Assembly (NCBI GenBank): GCA_902768785.1 | Contig: CACXMM010000034.1 | Coordinates: 1 to 50,723 of the forward strand | Length of the DNA stretch: 50,723 nt | DNA from: an uncultured Prevotellaceae bacterium | Lineage (GTDB): Bacteria > Bacteroidota > Bacteroidia > Bacteroidales > Bacteroidaceae | Reading direction: 5' to 3' | Shown: positions 1-9,400 of the stretch, in pieces | Layout of the letters: each line of letters starts with the position of its first letter | Position numbering within the stretch: position 1 is the stretch's first letter | The notes under the pieces: model-generated | What the model was told of the DNA's origin: nothing | Databases searched by the model: none | What the model saw: only the letters and a program-made list of their open reading frames with translations | Translations under genes and position numbers: made by a program

Positions 1-2
1 GC

Positions 3-107
3 GCAGATTTGAAAAATCTTAACACAACGGAAGCTCAGCAAACGTTAACCCTGATTATTAACTTTAAATCTAACGATGATGGCAAGACTGATTATCAAGC
101 GAAGTAA
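3..107 (+). CDS. C-terminal fragment of an unidentified gene cut by the window edge
   Basis: An open frame enters from the left edge and runs 34 codons to a TAA at 105-107. The visible residues are hydrophilic with a beta-like stretch (TLTLIINFKS) and end in DYQAK. The composition looks like a real protein end, and no stop interrupts it before the edge. No family is recognised. It lies upstream of the amylase gene on the same strand, but about 500 bases with terminator-like hairpins separate them, so it is probably a separate transcript. Confidence 0.45.
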   Translation, partial: ADLKNLNTTEAQQTLTLIINFKSNDDGKTDYQAK

Positions 108-176
108 AGGCTGTTTCACACGGATTTGTCACACGGAATTTGTCACACAGAAATCGCGGAATACAGAGAAATATTT

Positions 177-310
177 CAGCCTGTACGGCTGTTTTTTTAA
201 TCGTCCCGCAGAGATGGCAGAAAAAGCAGAAATATTCAGCCTGTACGGCTGTATTCGTGTGATTCGTGAAATTCGTGTTCCCTTACACCATAGCCTATAC
301 GGCAGTTTTT
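177..310 (+). repeat. Three spaced copies of a CAGCC-TGTAC-GGCTG hairpin in the 108-558 spacer
   Basis: The hairpin CAGCCTGTACGGCTG occurs at 177-191 and 237-251, with a degenerate copy at 291-305. The first copy is followed by seven T residues and the third by five, so each could act as a weak intrinsic terminator for the gene ending at 107. The flanks are also related: each copy is preceded by A-rich text, and CCCGCAGA recurs at about 205 and 317. A separate GGGGC-TAC-GCCCC hairpin lies at 375-387. No convincing gene is seen in 108-558. Confidence 0.5.
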
Positions 311-563
311 AAAGGTCCCGCAGAAATCTCGGAATTGAAAATCGGCGCCTACGGGGAAAGCCAAATCGCAGAAAGGGGCTACGCCCCGTGCCATGCGGAC
401 AGTAATCATATTATCCAAAAAAGAATTATATCTTCTCTTCCGCCTTCCAAAACTAAAAAGTGAAATTAGTAAATTGTACTTATTGGGAAGTTGCGCAATC
501 GGTTGCATTTGCATCTAATAGTAAAAAAAGGAGGATAGAGTATGAGGCATGCAAATAATTGAT

Positions 564-571
564 TATCTTTG
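564..571 (+). promoter_or_regulatory. Bacteroidetes -7 box (TATCTTTG) of the amylase gene
   Basis: TATCTTTG fits the TAnnTTTG -7 consensus. It lies 32 bases before the ATG at 604. No good TTTG -33 element is seen at the expected distance. The box falls inside the longer in-frame ORF that begins at 559, which argues for the start at 604. Confidence 0.55.
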
Positions 572-603
572 CATCAGAAATCAAAACTTTTAATAGCAGA
601 CCT

Positions 604-2685
604 ATGAGGACAATAAGCAAATACCTAATCGCCCTGATGGCGTTGTGGATGAATGTAAGCAACCTCTCTGCCCAAGGATGGCCAGAGAAGTATAGCGGTG
701 TGATGCTCCAGGGATTCTACTGGGATTCCTTCGATGACACCCAATGGATCTTGTTCGAGAAGCAGGCCGATGAGCTGGCAGGCACGTTCAGTCTGGTGTG
801 GATCCCCCAGAGTGCGAACTGTGGCGGTACCTCCATGGGCTACGACCCCCTGTACTGGTTTCCTGGTCATTACAACAGCTCCTTCGGCACGGAGGAGCAG
901 CTGCGCTCCATGATCAAGACCTTCAAGCAGAAAGGTATCGGCACCATCGCCGACGTAGTGATCAATCACCGTAAGAACGTGAGCAACTGGGTGGATTTCC
1001 CCAAGGAGACCTATAACGGTGTGACCTACCAGATGACCTCCACCGATATCGTGAGGAACGATGACGGCGGAGCCACACTGAAATGGGCCACTGATAACGG
1101 CTACTCACTCTCTGCCAACAACGACTCGGGTGAAGGATGGGACGGTATGCGCGACCTCGACCATAAGAGTGAGAACGTGCAGGACAATGTGAAAGCCTAT
1201 CTGAAGATGCTGCTGGAGGACCTGGGCTATACAGGTTTCCGCTACGACATGGTGAAGGGCTACCCCGCCTCCTATACCAGTATGTATAACACCTACAGCA
1301 AGCCCCAGTTCTCTGTGGGTGAATGCTGGGACGGCACAAGCACCATCAGGAAGTGGATCGACGGGACGAAAGATGGTGACACCCCTACCTCCGCCGCCTT
1401 CGACTTCCAGTTCAGATACACCGTGCGCAACGCTGCCAACAACAACGACTGGAGTCGCTTAGGACAGCAGAACGACGGAAGCTATCCGTTGGTGAGCAGC
1501 AGCTATGAACTGGGCAGCTATCGTCAGTATGCCGTGACCTTCGTAGAGAACCACGACACCGAGAAGCGTTCGAACGCTCCACAGGATCCCCTGAAGAAAG
1601 ATACACTGGCTGCCAATGCCTACATGCTCGCCATGCCCGGTACGCCCTGTGTATTCCTGAAACACTGGCAAGCTTACAAGCAGGAGATCAAAGCCATGGT
1701 AGAGGCACGCAAGGTGGCAGGTATCACCAACACCAGCAGCTATACCCAGATGCGCAGTGCCAAGGAGTATTATGCCAACCTCATCAAGACCGACAACGAG
1801 AACCGCTTGATCGTGGTCGTAGGCAGCAACACCAATGGCTACCAGCCCAACGACCAGTGGCAGGAGATCCTTTCTGGCTACCACTACAAATACTACCTTG
1901 CCAGGAAGGCGGAGACAGCATGGGCTGACAAGGCCTCTGGATCCTACAAGGAAGCGTTCAGCACCCGACTGATTGCCGTGAGCGAGAGTGACGATGCCCA
2001 GATCGTCTATACCCTTGACGGCTCAGAGCCCACGTCTTCCAGTAAGAAGGTGAGCAACGGCACCGCCATCCCGTTCACCGAGGAAGGTGACTACATCCTG
2101 AAGGCCGGTCTGCTGCTGAGCAGCGGTGAGGTGAAAGGCATCATCACACGCTCCTATACCCTGAAAGAGGAGAAGCCCGTGGAGTTTGTCATCCCCTCGT
2201 TCTGCACCGTGGGCAGCGATGAGGTATGCGCCTTCTTCGAGGCTCCTGTCAACTGGACAAGCACCATTGCCTGCTGGGCATGGACGAACACACCTTCGGA
2301 TAATTTCACCTACTCACAAAGGAAGGACTGGCCAGGTGTGGATTGTGTGAAGATCGGTACCACCGATGAGGGCTATGATGTATGGAAATGGACATGGGAC
2401 GGCACGAAGCAGAACAACAGCAGTGCCACGAAGCCCGCTTTCATCATCTTCAGCAATGCCGGGACACCTCAGACCGCTGACTTAAACTTCCAGAACGGAG
2501 GCTATTACACCAAGGACGGACTGAAAGGTGTGGTGAGCACAGGTATCCGGGAGATCCCCATGGATGTCAATGGCAAACCCGCAGCCGTCTATAGCATCAA
2601 CGGTATGCGCCTGCCGCAAGGCACCACCGCAGACCAATTGCCACGCGGCGTCTATATCATCAACGGAAAGAAAGTGGTGAAATAA
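604..2685 (+). CDS. Secreted GH13 alpha-amylase with C-terminal starch-binding module
   Basis: This is an endo-acting alpha-1,4-glucan hydrolase, 693 residues. Residues 1-23 form a signal peptide (cleavage after LSA). The four GH13 regions are visible: DVVINH at 117-122; GFRYD at 211-215 with nucleophile Asp215; GECWD with acid/base Glu240; and ENHD with His317-Asp318. A beta-sandwich resembling the chitobiase C-terminal fold spans about 455-535. A Trp-rich module at about 545-650 looks like CBM26 (starch binding). The last 35 residues (YSINGMRL, then LPRGVYIINGKKVVK) form a T9SS-like tail of the Prevotella type. The start at 604 is chosen because it opens the signal peptide and lies downstream of the -7 box. 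GH53 follows after 35 bases, probably in the same transcript. The enzyme is likely extracellular or surface-bound. The GH13 assignment is firm; the CBM family is inferred by eye. Confidence 0.93.
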   Translation: MRTISKYLIALMALWMNVSNLSAQGWPEKYSGVMLQGFYWDSFDDTQWILFEKQADELAGTFSLVWIPQSANCGGTSMGYDPLYWFPGHYNSSFGTEEQLRSMIKTFKQKGIGTIADVVINHRKNVSNWVDFPKETYNGVTYQMTSTDIVRNDDGGATLKWATDNGYSLSANNDSGEGWDGMRDLDHKSENVQDNVKAYLKMLLEDLGYTGFRYDMVKGYPASYTSMYNTYSKPQFSVGECWDGTSTIRKWIDGTKDGDTPTSAAFDFQFRYTVRNAANNNDWSRLGQQNDGSYPLVSSSYELGSYRQYAVTFVENHDTEKRSNAPQDPLKKDTLAANAYMLAMPGTPCVFLKHWQAYKQEIKAMVEARKVAGITNTSSYTQMRSAKEYYANLIKTDNENRLIVVVGSNTNGYQPNDQWQEILSGYHYKYYLARKAETAWADKASGSYKEAFSTRLIAVSESDDAQIVYTLDGSEPTSSSKKVSNGTAIPFTEEGDYILKAGLLLSSGEVKGIITRSYTLKEEKPVEFVIPSFCTVGSDEVCAFFEAPVNWTSTIACWAWTNTPSDNFTYSQRKDWPGVDCVKIGTTDEGYDVWKWTWDGTKQNNSSATKPAFIIFSNAGTPQTADLNFQNGGYYTKDGLKGVVSTGIREIPMDVNGKPAAVYSINGMRLPQGTTADQLPRGVYIINGKKVVK

Positions 2686-2720
2686 CACAGTAAGGTGAAA
2701 AGACAAACAACAAATAGCTT

Positions 2721-3974
2721 ATGAAACTAAGAAGAATCTTTTTGATGGGAATGATGGTCTGCGGACTCAGTGTGCAGGCACAGAAATATGTGGGTGGTGA
2801 CATCTCAATGCTGCCGCAATATGAGAAGGCCGGAGTGGTCTATAAGGATGCAGCAGGCAACACCGTATCGGATGTGCTCACCTTCTTCAAGCAGGAAGGA
2901 CAGAACGCTATGCGCGTCCGTCTGTTCGTCGATCCCTCAAAAGACAACGACAAGGCCGTATGCCAGGATCTCGACTATGTCAAGGATTTGGGCAAGCGCA
3001 TCAAGGAGGCAGGGATGAAGTTCATGCTCGACTTCCACTACAGCGATACCTGGGCCGATCCTGCCAAGCAGTGGACTCCCGATGCCTGGAAGGACTTGTC
3101 AAACGAGCAGCTCTATACCAAGATCTACGAATACACCAAAGACTGTCTGCAACAGCTGAAAGCCGCAGGAGCCACTCCCGACATGATCCAGACGGGTAAT
3201 GAGATCTCCTACGGTATGCTGTGGGGTACAGAGGCTGCAGCAAAGAGTAACCAGAACAACCGTTGCTACACCAACTCTCCCGAAGCCAACTGGACCCGTT
3301 TCATCACCTTATTAAAAAAAGCTGGAGAGGCTTGTCGCGAGGAATGCCCCCAGGCACAGATCATCCTGCATAGCGAACGCACACCCAAAGCCAACGTCCT
3401 CACCGACTTCTTCGACCGGATGAAAGCCGCTGCCGTTGACTATGATATCATCGGACTGAGCTACTATCCCGACTACCATGGCAGTCTCACGACCTTAGAG
3501 ACCGCCCTGAACACCTTGGAGAGTAAACAATATGGTAAGGAGATCATGATTGTGGAGACGGGCTATAGCTACGCATGGTCCATCGGGAACGACTTCAACT
3601 ACACCGCCACCTACCCCTACACCGAGGAGGGACAGCGGCAGTTCACCGCCGACCTCATCGCTATGCTGAACAAACATCAGGAGGTGAAAGGACTGTTCTG
3701 GTGGTGGCCGGAGGACAATGGGAACAAGAATGTCACCGCCCACTGGTGGAATGCCGCCCTCTACGACCACAACACGGGCAAGCCCTTCGCAGCCTTCTAT
3801 GAACTGAAAAACTTCGTTGGCGGTGATACATCCGTCAACACCCTCGAAGCAGATAAGCTCTCCTCCCCTCACCGTATCTTTACCCTTGACGGGCGTCAGG
3901 TACGTGGTGACGGACAAACGGAAAGCTTACCGCGGGGAACCTATATTGTGGGGAATAGGAAAATTCATATCTGA
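2721..3974 (+). CDS. Secreted GH53 arabinogalactan endo-beta-1,4-galactanase
   Basis: This enzyme cleaves internal beta-1,4-galactosyl links of type I (arabino)galactan, a pectin side chain. It is 417 residues. Residues 1-20 are a signal peptide (cleavage before QKYVGGD). The GH53 landmarks are GGDISMLPQYE near the mature N-terminus, the RVRLFVDP strand, the LDFHYSDTWADPAKQ loop (about 103-117), TGNEI with acid/base Glu161, and IVETGYSY with nucleophile Glu279. The C-terminus has a T9SS-like tail (IFTLDGRQV, then LPRGTYIVGNRKIHI). It follows the amylase by 35 bases, so the two are likely co-transcribed, although their substrates (starch and pectic galactan) differ. No SusC/SusD pair is visible, so this is not a complete polysaccharide utilisation locus within the window. 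Confidence 0.93.
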   Translation: MKLRRIFLMGMMVCGLSVQAQKYVGGDISMLPQYEKAGVVYKDAAGNTVSDVLTFFKQEGQNAMRVRLFVDPSKDNDKAVCQDLDYVKDLGKRIKEAGMKFMLDFHYSDTWADPAKQWTPDAWKDLSNEQLYTKIYEYTKDCLQQLKAAGATPDMIQTGNEISYGMLWGTEAAAKSNQNNRCYTNSPEANWTRFITLLKKAGEACREECPQAQIILHSERTPKANVLTDFFDRMKAAAVDYDIIGLSYYPDYHGSLTTLETALNTLESKQYGKEIMIVETGYSYAWSIGNDFNYTATYPYTEEGQRQFTADLIAMLNKHQEVKGLFWWWPEDNGNKNVTAHWWNAALYDHNTGKPFAAFYELKNFVGGDTSVNTLEADKLSSPHRIFTLDGRQVRGDGQTESLPRGTYIVGNRKIHI

Positions 3975-3978
3975 AAAA

Positions 3979-4137
3979 CTAATATTCGATCTCTGAAACC
4001 TTGGAAAAGGCTTCGTATCCCGCTACGTCAGGACTAAAGAGTACAAACGGATTGGGTGACGTCGTCTGTAGCACGATGACGTCTGTATGACAGATGCGGA
4101 TGGCAGGACGGATATAGGGTCGGAGCGTTGTTTTCAT
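3979..4137 (-). CDS. Small 52-residue protein of unknown function
   Basis: A 52-codon frame runs from ATG at 4137 to TAG at 3979. It begins MKTTLRPYIRPAIRICHTD. It resembles the short Bacteroidales proteins that open MKK/MKT-x-Y-x-x-P and are commonly annotated only as hypothetical. It follows the BspA-like gene by 14 bases and is probably the last gene of that minus-strand unit. There is no signal peptide or membrane segment; the C-terminal half is mixed and ends SEIEY. It ends head-to-head four bases from the stop of the galactanase gene. Support is positional and compositional: a full frame in a short gap, in line with the operon. Function unknown. Confidence 0.55.
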   Translation of the reverse strand: MKTTLRPYIRPAIRICHTDVIVLQTTSPNPFVLFSPDVAGYEAFSKVSEIEY

Positions 4138-4151
4138 CTCTTTGCAATTTT

Positions 4152-6470
4152 TCATTTAACCATATACTTCTTTCCGTTTCTCACGACCAGTCCACGATAG
4201 TGGGATCCCACACGCTGGCCACTCAGGTTATAGACAGGTGCATCTGGCTGTTCCTCCTCAGAGATGCTGCGTATCGGAGTAGCAATCATGTCATAGTCAC
4301 CATCAAAAAGCAATGCGATCTTAGCCGAAGAAGGCACATCCTGTTTACTGATCCATGCTACGTAGGAGGGCAGAATGCCATCCTCGGGATGGAAGGCATA
4401 GAAGCCCACGTTATTCCAAGAGCTATCACCTGTGGGACGTGACAAGGTGAGGAAGTTCGTCGTCATCTCTGAGTCAGTCATTTTATGTCCTCCCACATCG
4501 ATACTGCCTTTGAAAAGACCTCCCTCATAATCGGTTGAAACAGGAGGATTTTCCCCTTCGTAGGGTAAAAGATCCATCGTACCTTCTGTAATCTCATAGC
4601 TGAGCAATACAGGCAGCAGTGCCGGCACAATCCTACCACTCACACGCTTTAGCACCAGGGCACCTTCAGACACCCCTGTAGCCACCCATGCCTTGCAGTC
4701 GGACGGCAGCACGACAGGATAGCCTATCATCAAGGTGGAAAGACCGGCAGGGTTGCGTTTCACAGGGAAATACTGTAACAGGCGATTGGGCTTGTCCTCA
4801 CTCTCGGAGTAGAACTGTGACCAGTTGACACTATAGTTCTTATACCCATGGTTAATGTCTGCGCCGATTATTCTCTGCGTCTGCGTTCCGTCCTTGATAT
4901 ATACCTTCATCGTACTGGAACAGTCGTTGAAAATCGAATTGCTTAGCAGTGTGATCGGGGGGAACGTTTCGGCATCAACAGGAAACCATGTATTGACATA
5001 GAGCCGCTCCAGGGCTGTTTGTCCTATCAGGGCTCCGTCGAGAATACTGGTGCAATAATACCCATCGATGGTGAGTTCATCATGGGTGCCCACGGACGTC
5101 ATCAGCCGACGGATATCACTGGTGATCAGGTAGAGCAGGTTACCTGCATATATCCAGTTCCCATTCGAGATGAAGCCATCGGAAACACCATGAAGGAAAG
5201 AACTGCCCTCAACATCGGTCACTTTGCCAGGCAGCTGCAAGGTGGTCATTGAAATGTTTCTGAAGATATTTGCAGCCATTGTGGTGATGGTGTTCTTCAC
5301 ACCTGTCTCGGTGATGTAATCATCATCAATGACATAGGCAGTGTTCCCTTTGTCTTGGATGCCCACCAGTTTCAACTGAGTAGTTCCGGTGTAGCGTTGA
5401 TAGTCAGCTGGAATCACCGTGCCCTCCAGCTTTTGTGAGGAGCCATAAGTACCGACGCACAGTGTATAGCTCTTTTTCGGGTTCCAGTAGAAAAGACCTG
5501 CAGGCAATGGCACCTGGTTCTCTGCATACTTCCATTCCGTCTCGTCTTCATTCATCAAGACATCGGTATCGCCGCTCTTGAGATTGGTGGCAGATAGCTT
5601 TGTGATGTATTTGAAATCATTGTTCTGTAAATCAGTTGTCACTATAGTGCAATCATCAACATAGAAACAGTTCTTGTTCTTTGACTTGTACGTTTCCAAA
5701 TCCCTCTCCCTAATCCCATCATAGTTCGTCAAACAACTAAAGGCCATATTTGTCGAACCTGATATTTGGGACATATAACAATCGCGGATGGTGCAGTTGC
5801 TGAGCGTGGCCCCATCCAGCAGACCAGAACAAAAATAGCCTATCTTATCTTTGGGATTTGGTGTCCAGATGATACTCAAGCCGACAAGGGCACAGTGACT
5901 GATGGTCGTATGAGCACCGATCTTGCATACCAGTCCTCCCAGCGCTGTTGTATTGGCATTCCCCGTAATGGTACCGCCATTCACGTAAATATCGTGGATA
6001 TTGGATTCTTCGGCTGTTGTCTTACCCACCACAAGTGCGGCAGATCCTGTGGCATAATATGTCAGCTCCACATGACAGTCATCAAACTGGAGGTTGCACA
6101 CTTCGCTGCTCTCTCCCTTTAGTTCCTGAATAAAGGCAGCATCGACGGAAGTGCCTACCTGCATATAAAACTTGATCGTGCTACCCATGCCATCGAACAC
6201 CCCATTGAAGTATTTGATATAATACTTTGAATTGGCGTTACTGTAGCTGTTTTTGGGATATTCAATGTCACAGGCCAGTCTGACCTTCTTCTCTCCCACA
6301 TTGGGATCCTGGCACTCTTGGGCGAGCAGCATGAACTCCTTGGCGTTGGTGATGTAGGTCCAGCCATCCACCACTTTGGAATAGCTGGTAGCCACCTCTC
6401 CCTTCAGCATTTCTGCCGAGGCAGGAGCAAGTGACAGGAAGAATGCTGCCAATAAGAATAACTTCTTCAT
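4152..6470 (-). CDS. Exported beta-helix/BspA-like repeat protein with T9SS-like tail
   Basis: This is a 772-residue exported protein of unknown function. The start at 6470 (MKKLFLLAAFF) gives a clean signal peptide ending PASA. An in-frame ATG at 6497 would place nine polar residues ahead of it and overlap the previous gene. Residues about 70-270 read like GLUG/right-handed beta-helix repeats (FDGMGSTIKF, LGGLVCKIG, ISHCALVG). Residues about 390-540 resemble BspA-type leucine-rich repeats (LQLPGKVTDVEGSSF, then ALERLYV). The end (VYNLSGQRV, then GLVVRNGKKYMVK) is a T9SS-like tail. Its ATG lies one base after the TAA of the 1715-residue gene (TAA-G-ATG), so the two are translationally close. 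A surface adhesin or scaffold role is an inference from the repeat type. Confidence 0.8.
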   Translation of the reverse strand: MKKLFLLAAFFLSLAPASAEMLKGEVATSYSKVVDGWTYITNAKEFMLLAQECQDPNVGEKKVRLACDIEYPKNSYSNANSKYYIKYFNGVFDGMGSTIKFYMQVGTSVDAAFIQELKGESSEVCNLQFDDCHVELTYYATGSAALVVGKTTAEESNIHDIYVNGGTITGNANTTALGGLVCKIGAHTTISHCALVGLSIIWTPNPKDKIGYFCSGLLDGATLSNCTIRDCYMSQISGSTNMAFSCLTNYDGIRERDLETYKSKNKNCFYVDDCTIVTTDLQNNDFKYITKLSATNLKSGDTDVLMNEDETEWKYAENQVPLPAGLFYWNPKKSYTLCVGTYGSSQKLEGTVIPADYQRYTGTTQLKLVGIQDKGNTAYVIDDDYITETGVKNTITTMAANIFRNISMTTLQLPGKVTDVEGSSFLHGVSDGFISNGNWIYAGNLLYLITSDIRRLMTSVGTHDELTIDGYYCTSILDGALIGQTALERLYVNTWFPVDAETFPPITLLSNSIFNDCSSTMKVYIKDGTQTQRIIGADINHGYKNYSVNWSQFYSESEDKPNRLLQYFPVKRNPAGLSTLMIGYPVVLPSDCKAWVATGVSEGALVLKRVSGRIVPALLPVLLSYEITEGTMDLLPYEGENPPVSTDYEGGLFKGSIDVGGHKMTDSEMTTNFLTLSRPTGDSSWNNVGFYAFHPEDGILPSYVAWISKQDVPSSAKIALLFDGDYDMIATPIRSISEEEQPDAPVYNLSGQRVGSHYRGLVVRNGKKYMVK

Positions 6471-6471
6471 C

Positions 6472-9400
6472 TTAGAAATTGAATTTAACGGTTTCATTTT
6501 GATTGGATAAGAGATAAATACCTCTTCTTACTGAAGGCATGGAGAAAGTAGCCTTGCCATCAGGGGATGCCTTCTGGCGGCCCAGGATCATACCATTAGA
6601 GAAATACAGACGGACATCCTCTCCGGGCTGAGCACCGCTGACCTCTACCATACTGCCAGTGACCTTGACATGAAGTGAGGCCCGACTGTCACCCTCTTCA
6701 TAGACATTCTTGACCGATGTGGTCACATTTGACGGATAGACAGTGACGACAGCATACTCATGACCCTTGTCACCACCGGTAATGGGGATGAATTCCATGT
6801 CATCAGAGAAAGTCCTCACTACCGCCCTCATATATAGCGACTTCGTCTCCTTGACATCGGGGATCGTAACGATGAGGTCTCCCGACTCGTAGCCTTCTCG
6901 CTGATTGAAGAAACCGACGCCGTTCCACGAACTATAGAATTTATGGAGCTCTTTCTCCTGGGATGAATCAAGCTGAGAGAAGACAAAACCTTTCGCTGTT
7001 TCTGTCGAATATAACGTTGACTCTGCTTCGTCGCCTATCTGGATAACAATGACATAGGAATCAGGCATCTTACGGGGATATTTGTTCTTCACACGAACCA
7101 CAAAATGATTGTTACCGTACTCATCGACAGTCTGCGATACCGGATAGCACTCCAGCTCTGGGATATCTGGATATAAGTTGGCGGTCTGCTGTTCGTAGAT
7201 GTCATCCTCGTTGGAGTGTTCATCGGTATATACCATACCCCTGCTGCGGGCGAAGGCACGCTTCTCACGACGGGCAAGGTAACGGGGCAGCTGCTTCTCC
7301 TGGAGGCCGAGCACATCATCGTAGGTGACATTCAGGGTAGTGTTGATGGCCTTACCGCTCTGATAAGGGATGGAAACACGCTCCTGGGAAGAGCCACCAG
7401 GGGGTACCACCATATGGAGAGGAATGGGAGACTCCAGGCCCTCCACGTTCAGTTCACAATAGTTGATGGTGGAGGTACCGAGGTTGTTCACCTTCACAAT
7501 GAAATTCGTTTGGGTAACACTCTCCGCGGAGGAAGTGATGGCCATGTTCTCGTCACGGTCGTAAGTGATAGAATAGCTGAACGCGTTACTGAAATAGGAT
7601 GTCACTCGGTTGATCTGGGCATTGCCGCTCTCATCGTTTATCAGGTAACAGCCATCGATCTTCTCATCGGTCATATAACCGTCGAAATCATACACACGAC
7701 TCTCGTCACTGATCTCTGCCATCGTCAGTGGTGTACCGATATCCATGTTCTGTCCGCTGGGCACCAGTCGGGCAGCCTTGATCAGGCTATAGACATTATC
7801 GGAATTGGTCTCCTGCTGTGCCTGTATCCACATCAGTCCGAGGTTTCTTAACGACTGTGCCTTCTGGTCAACGACAAGATGGAATTTCTCCACATTGTCA
7901 TATCCCGGATTCAATGACGTGCTCACCTGACCATCATGCACACCAGACATATCAAAGCTGTTCAGGGCTATGCGCACCTGACTGTCTTCGTCGCTGCCCA
8001 CCTCCATGAGCTGTGCCAGTACGTTATGGTCTCCTACACGGCGCAGTTCGAACTTATTGTTTTTCTCCATTGGCGCATTGGTCACCGACACCTGATTATC
8101 GGCGGTAACGCGGATGAAGACAGGCTGTATCACTTGATTAGGTAACACCTCCATGGCGGCGATGAGCACCTCGCCGTCCTTGACGGTAACCTGATATTCT
8201 GACAGTTGGATACGGCGGTCGAGATAAACGAGGTTGACAGGATCCGACCAACGAGTGCCATCGAAACGGGAAAGAACAAGATTACCGATAAACAGCAGGT
8301 TGCAGACATCATTCTGCTCGCTCACACTGAGTCGGGGATTCCTCGCAAGGTATCCATCCTGCCAGATGGCAACGGCATGACCGTTGTCATCGATGGCCAC
8401 ACGAGGCTTCATCCCCGTGCTCCGTCCTTTATCGGTGATGGGCTTCGGAGTGAACCACTTGCCACCGGCTTTCTTCACAGCGTAATAGACTTTCGAGACA
8501 TCGCAGTTATTGATGATGCAGTCAACCAGATCATCATCGCTGGGAGCAGCTTCGGCATCCGTCAGCTGACGCGTGGCCTGCTCAAAGACGACGAGGTCCA
8601 TATTGGGAGAAGAGGCCGAATGGAAATCTGCTGTACCGCCCATCATATAGTCGGAGATGATGGAAGGATTGCCGGTAGATACCACATGCAGATGACGGTT
8701 ATTGGGCGAGTCGGCACTGGACTTATAGACAATGCTGTCACCTCCGGAGAGGAAACGAACGGGATACATGTAATCAACCTGGCTCGCCACACTGTTTCCG
8801 GTTGCTCTCCTACTCGCTGCTGCTCGTGCCTCATGACTCGTGCCTTTTAACATGTAAGTCTTATAGTCCTTATGGAACGGGTTGCTGTTGGACGTGTTGC
8901 CCAGAAGCTTGGCAGGCTTGTAGGCCTCACCACCCCACATCTTCTCACCGCTCTTGTCCCAGAACAGAGCATGCACCTTGTAGTATAAACCGAAACCGGC
9001 ACGATATGACCATGCCGCACCAGAGAACGGACGGTCGAACCACAGACGGTCGCCAGCAGCACCCTTGATATAGACTCCAGCACAACCCATTAACCCGGCC
9101 TCAAGACTGGCAGCGATGATGTCGAACTTCAAGCCCAGACGGGCAAAGCCATCAATCCTTCCTTGAGCACTCGCTCCAATCAGGTGGGTCTTCAGCGGAT
9201 TGATTTCGTTAGCACCATTGTCATAATAATAGACACCTGCCTTGGCGGTAAGGAGGGTGTTGAACTTGATCTCAATGCCGGAATCGAGTGCCTTGATAAC
9301 CTTACTGGCATACTTGTTGTTCCTCAGCCAGTCAACGGCTCCCCCTCCTCCCACTTTGTTCGTAATCTTCTCAGCAATGTCGAGAACAGAGAACTTGATA

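Noticed and set aside
559-603. Upstream in-frame start of the amylase
   Set aside because: It overlaps the -7 box at 564-571 and would add 15 residues ahead of a good signal peptide.
7216-7851. Long plus-strand frames opposite the 1715-residue gene (also 8206-8850 and 10750-11115)
   Set aside because: They are antisense to a well-supported gene, rich in residues expected from reverse-complement codons, and have no promoter or family match.
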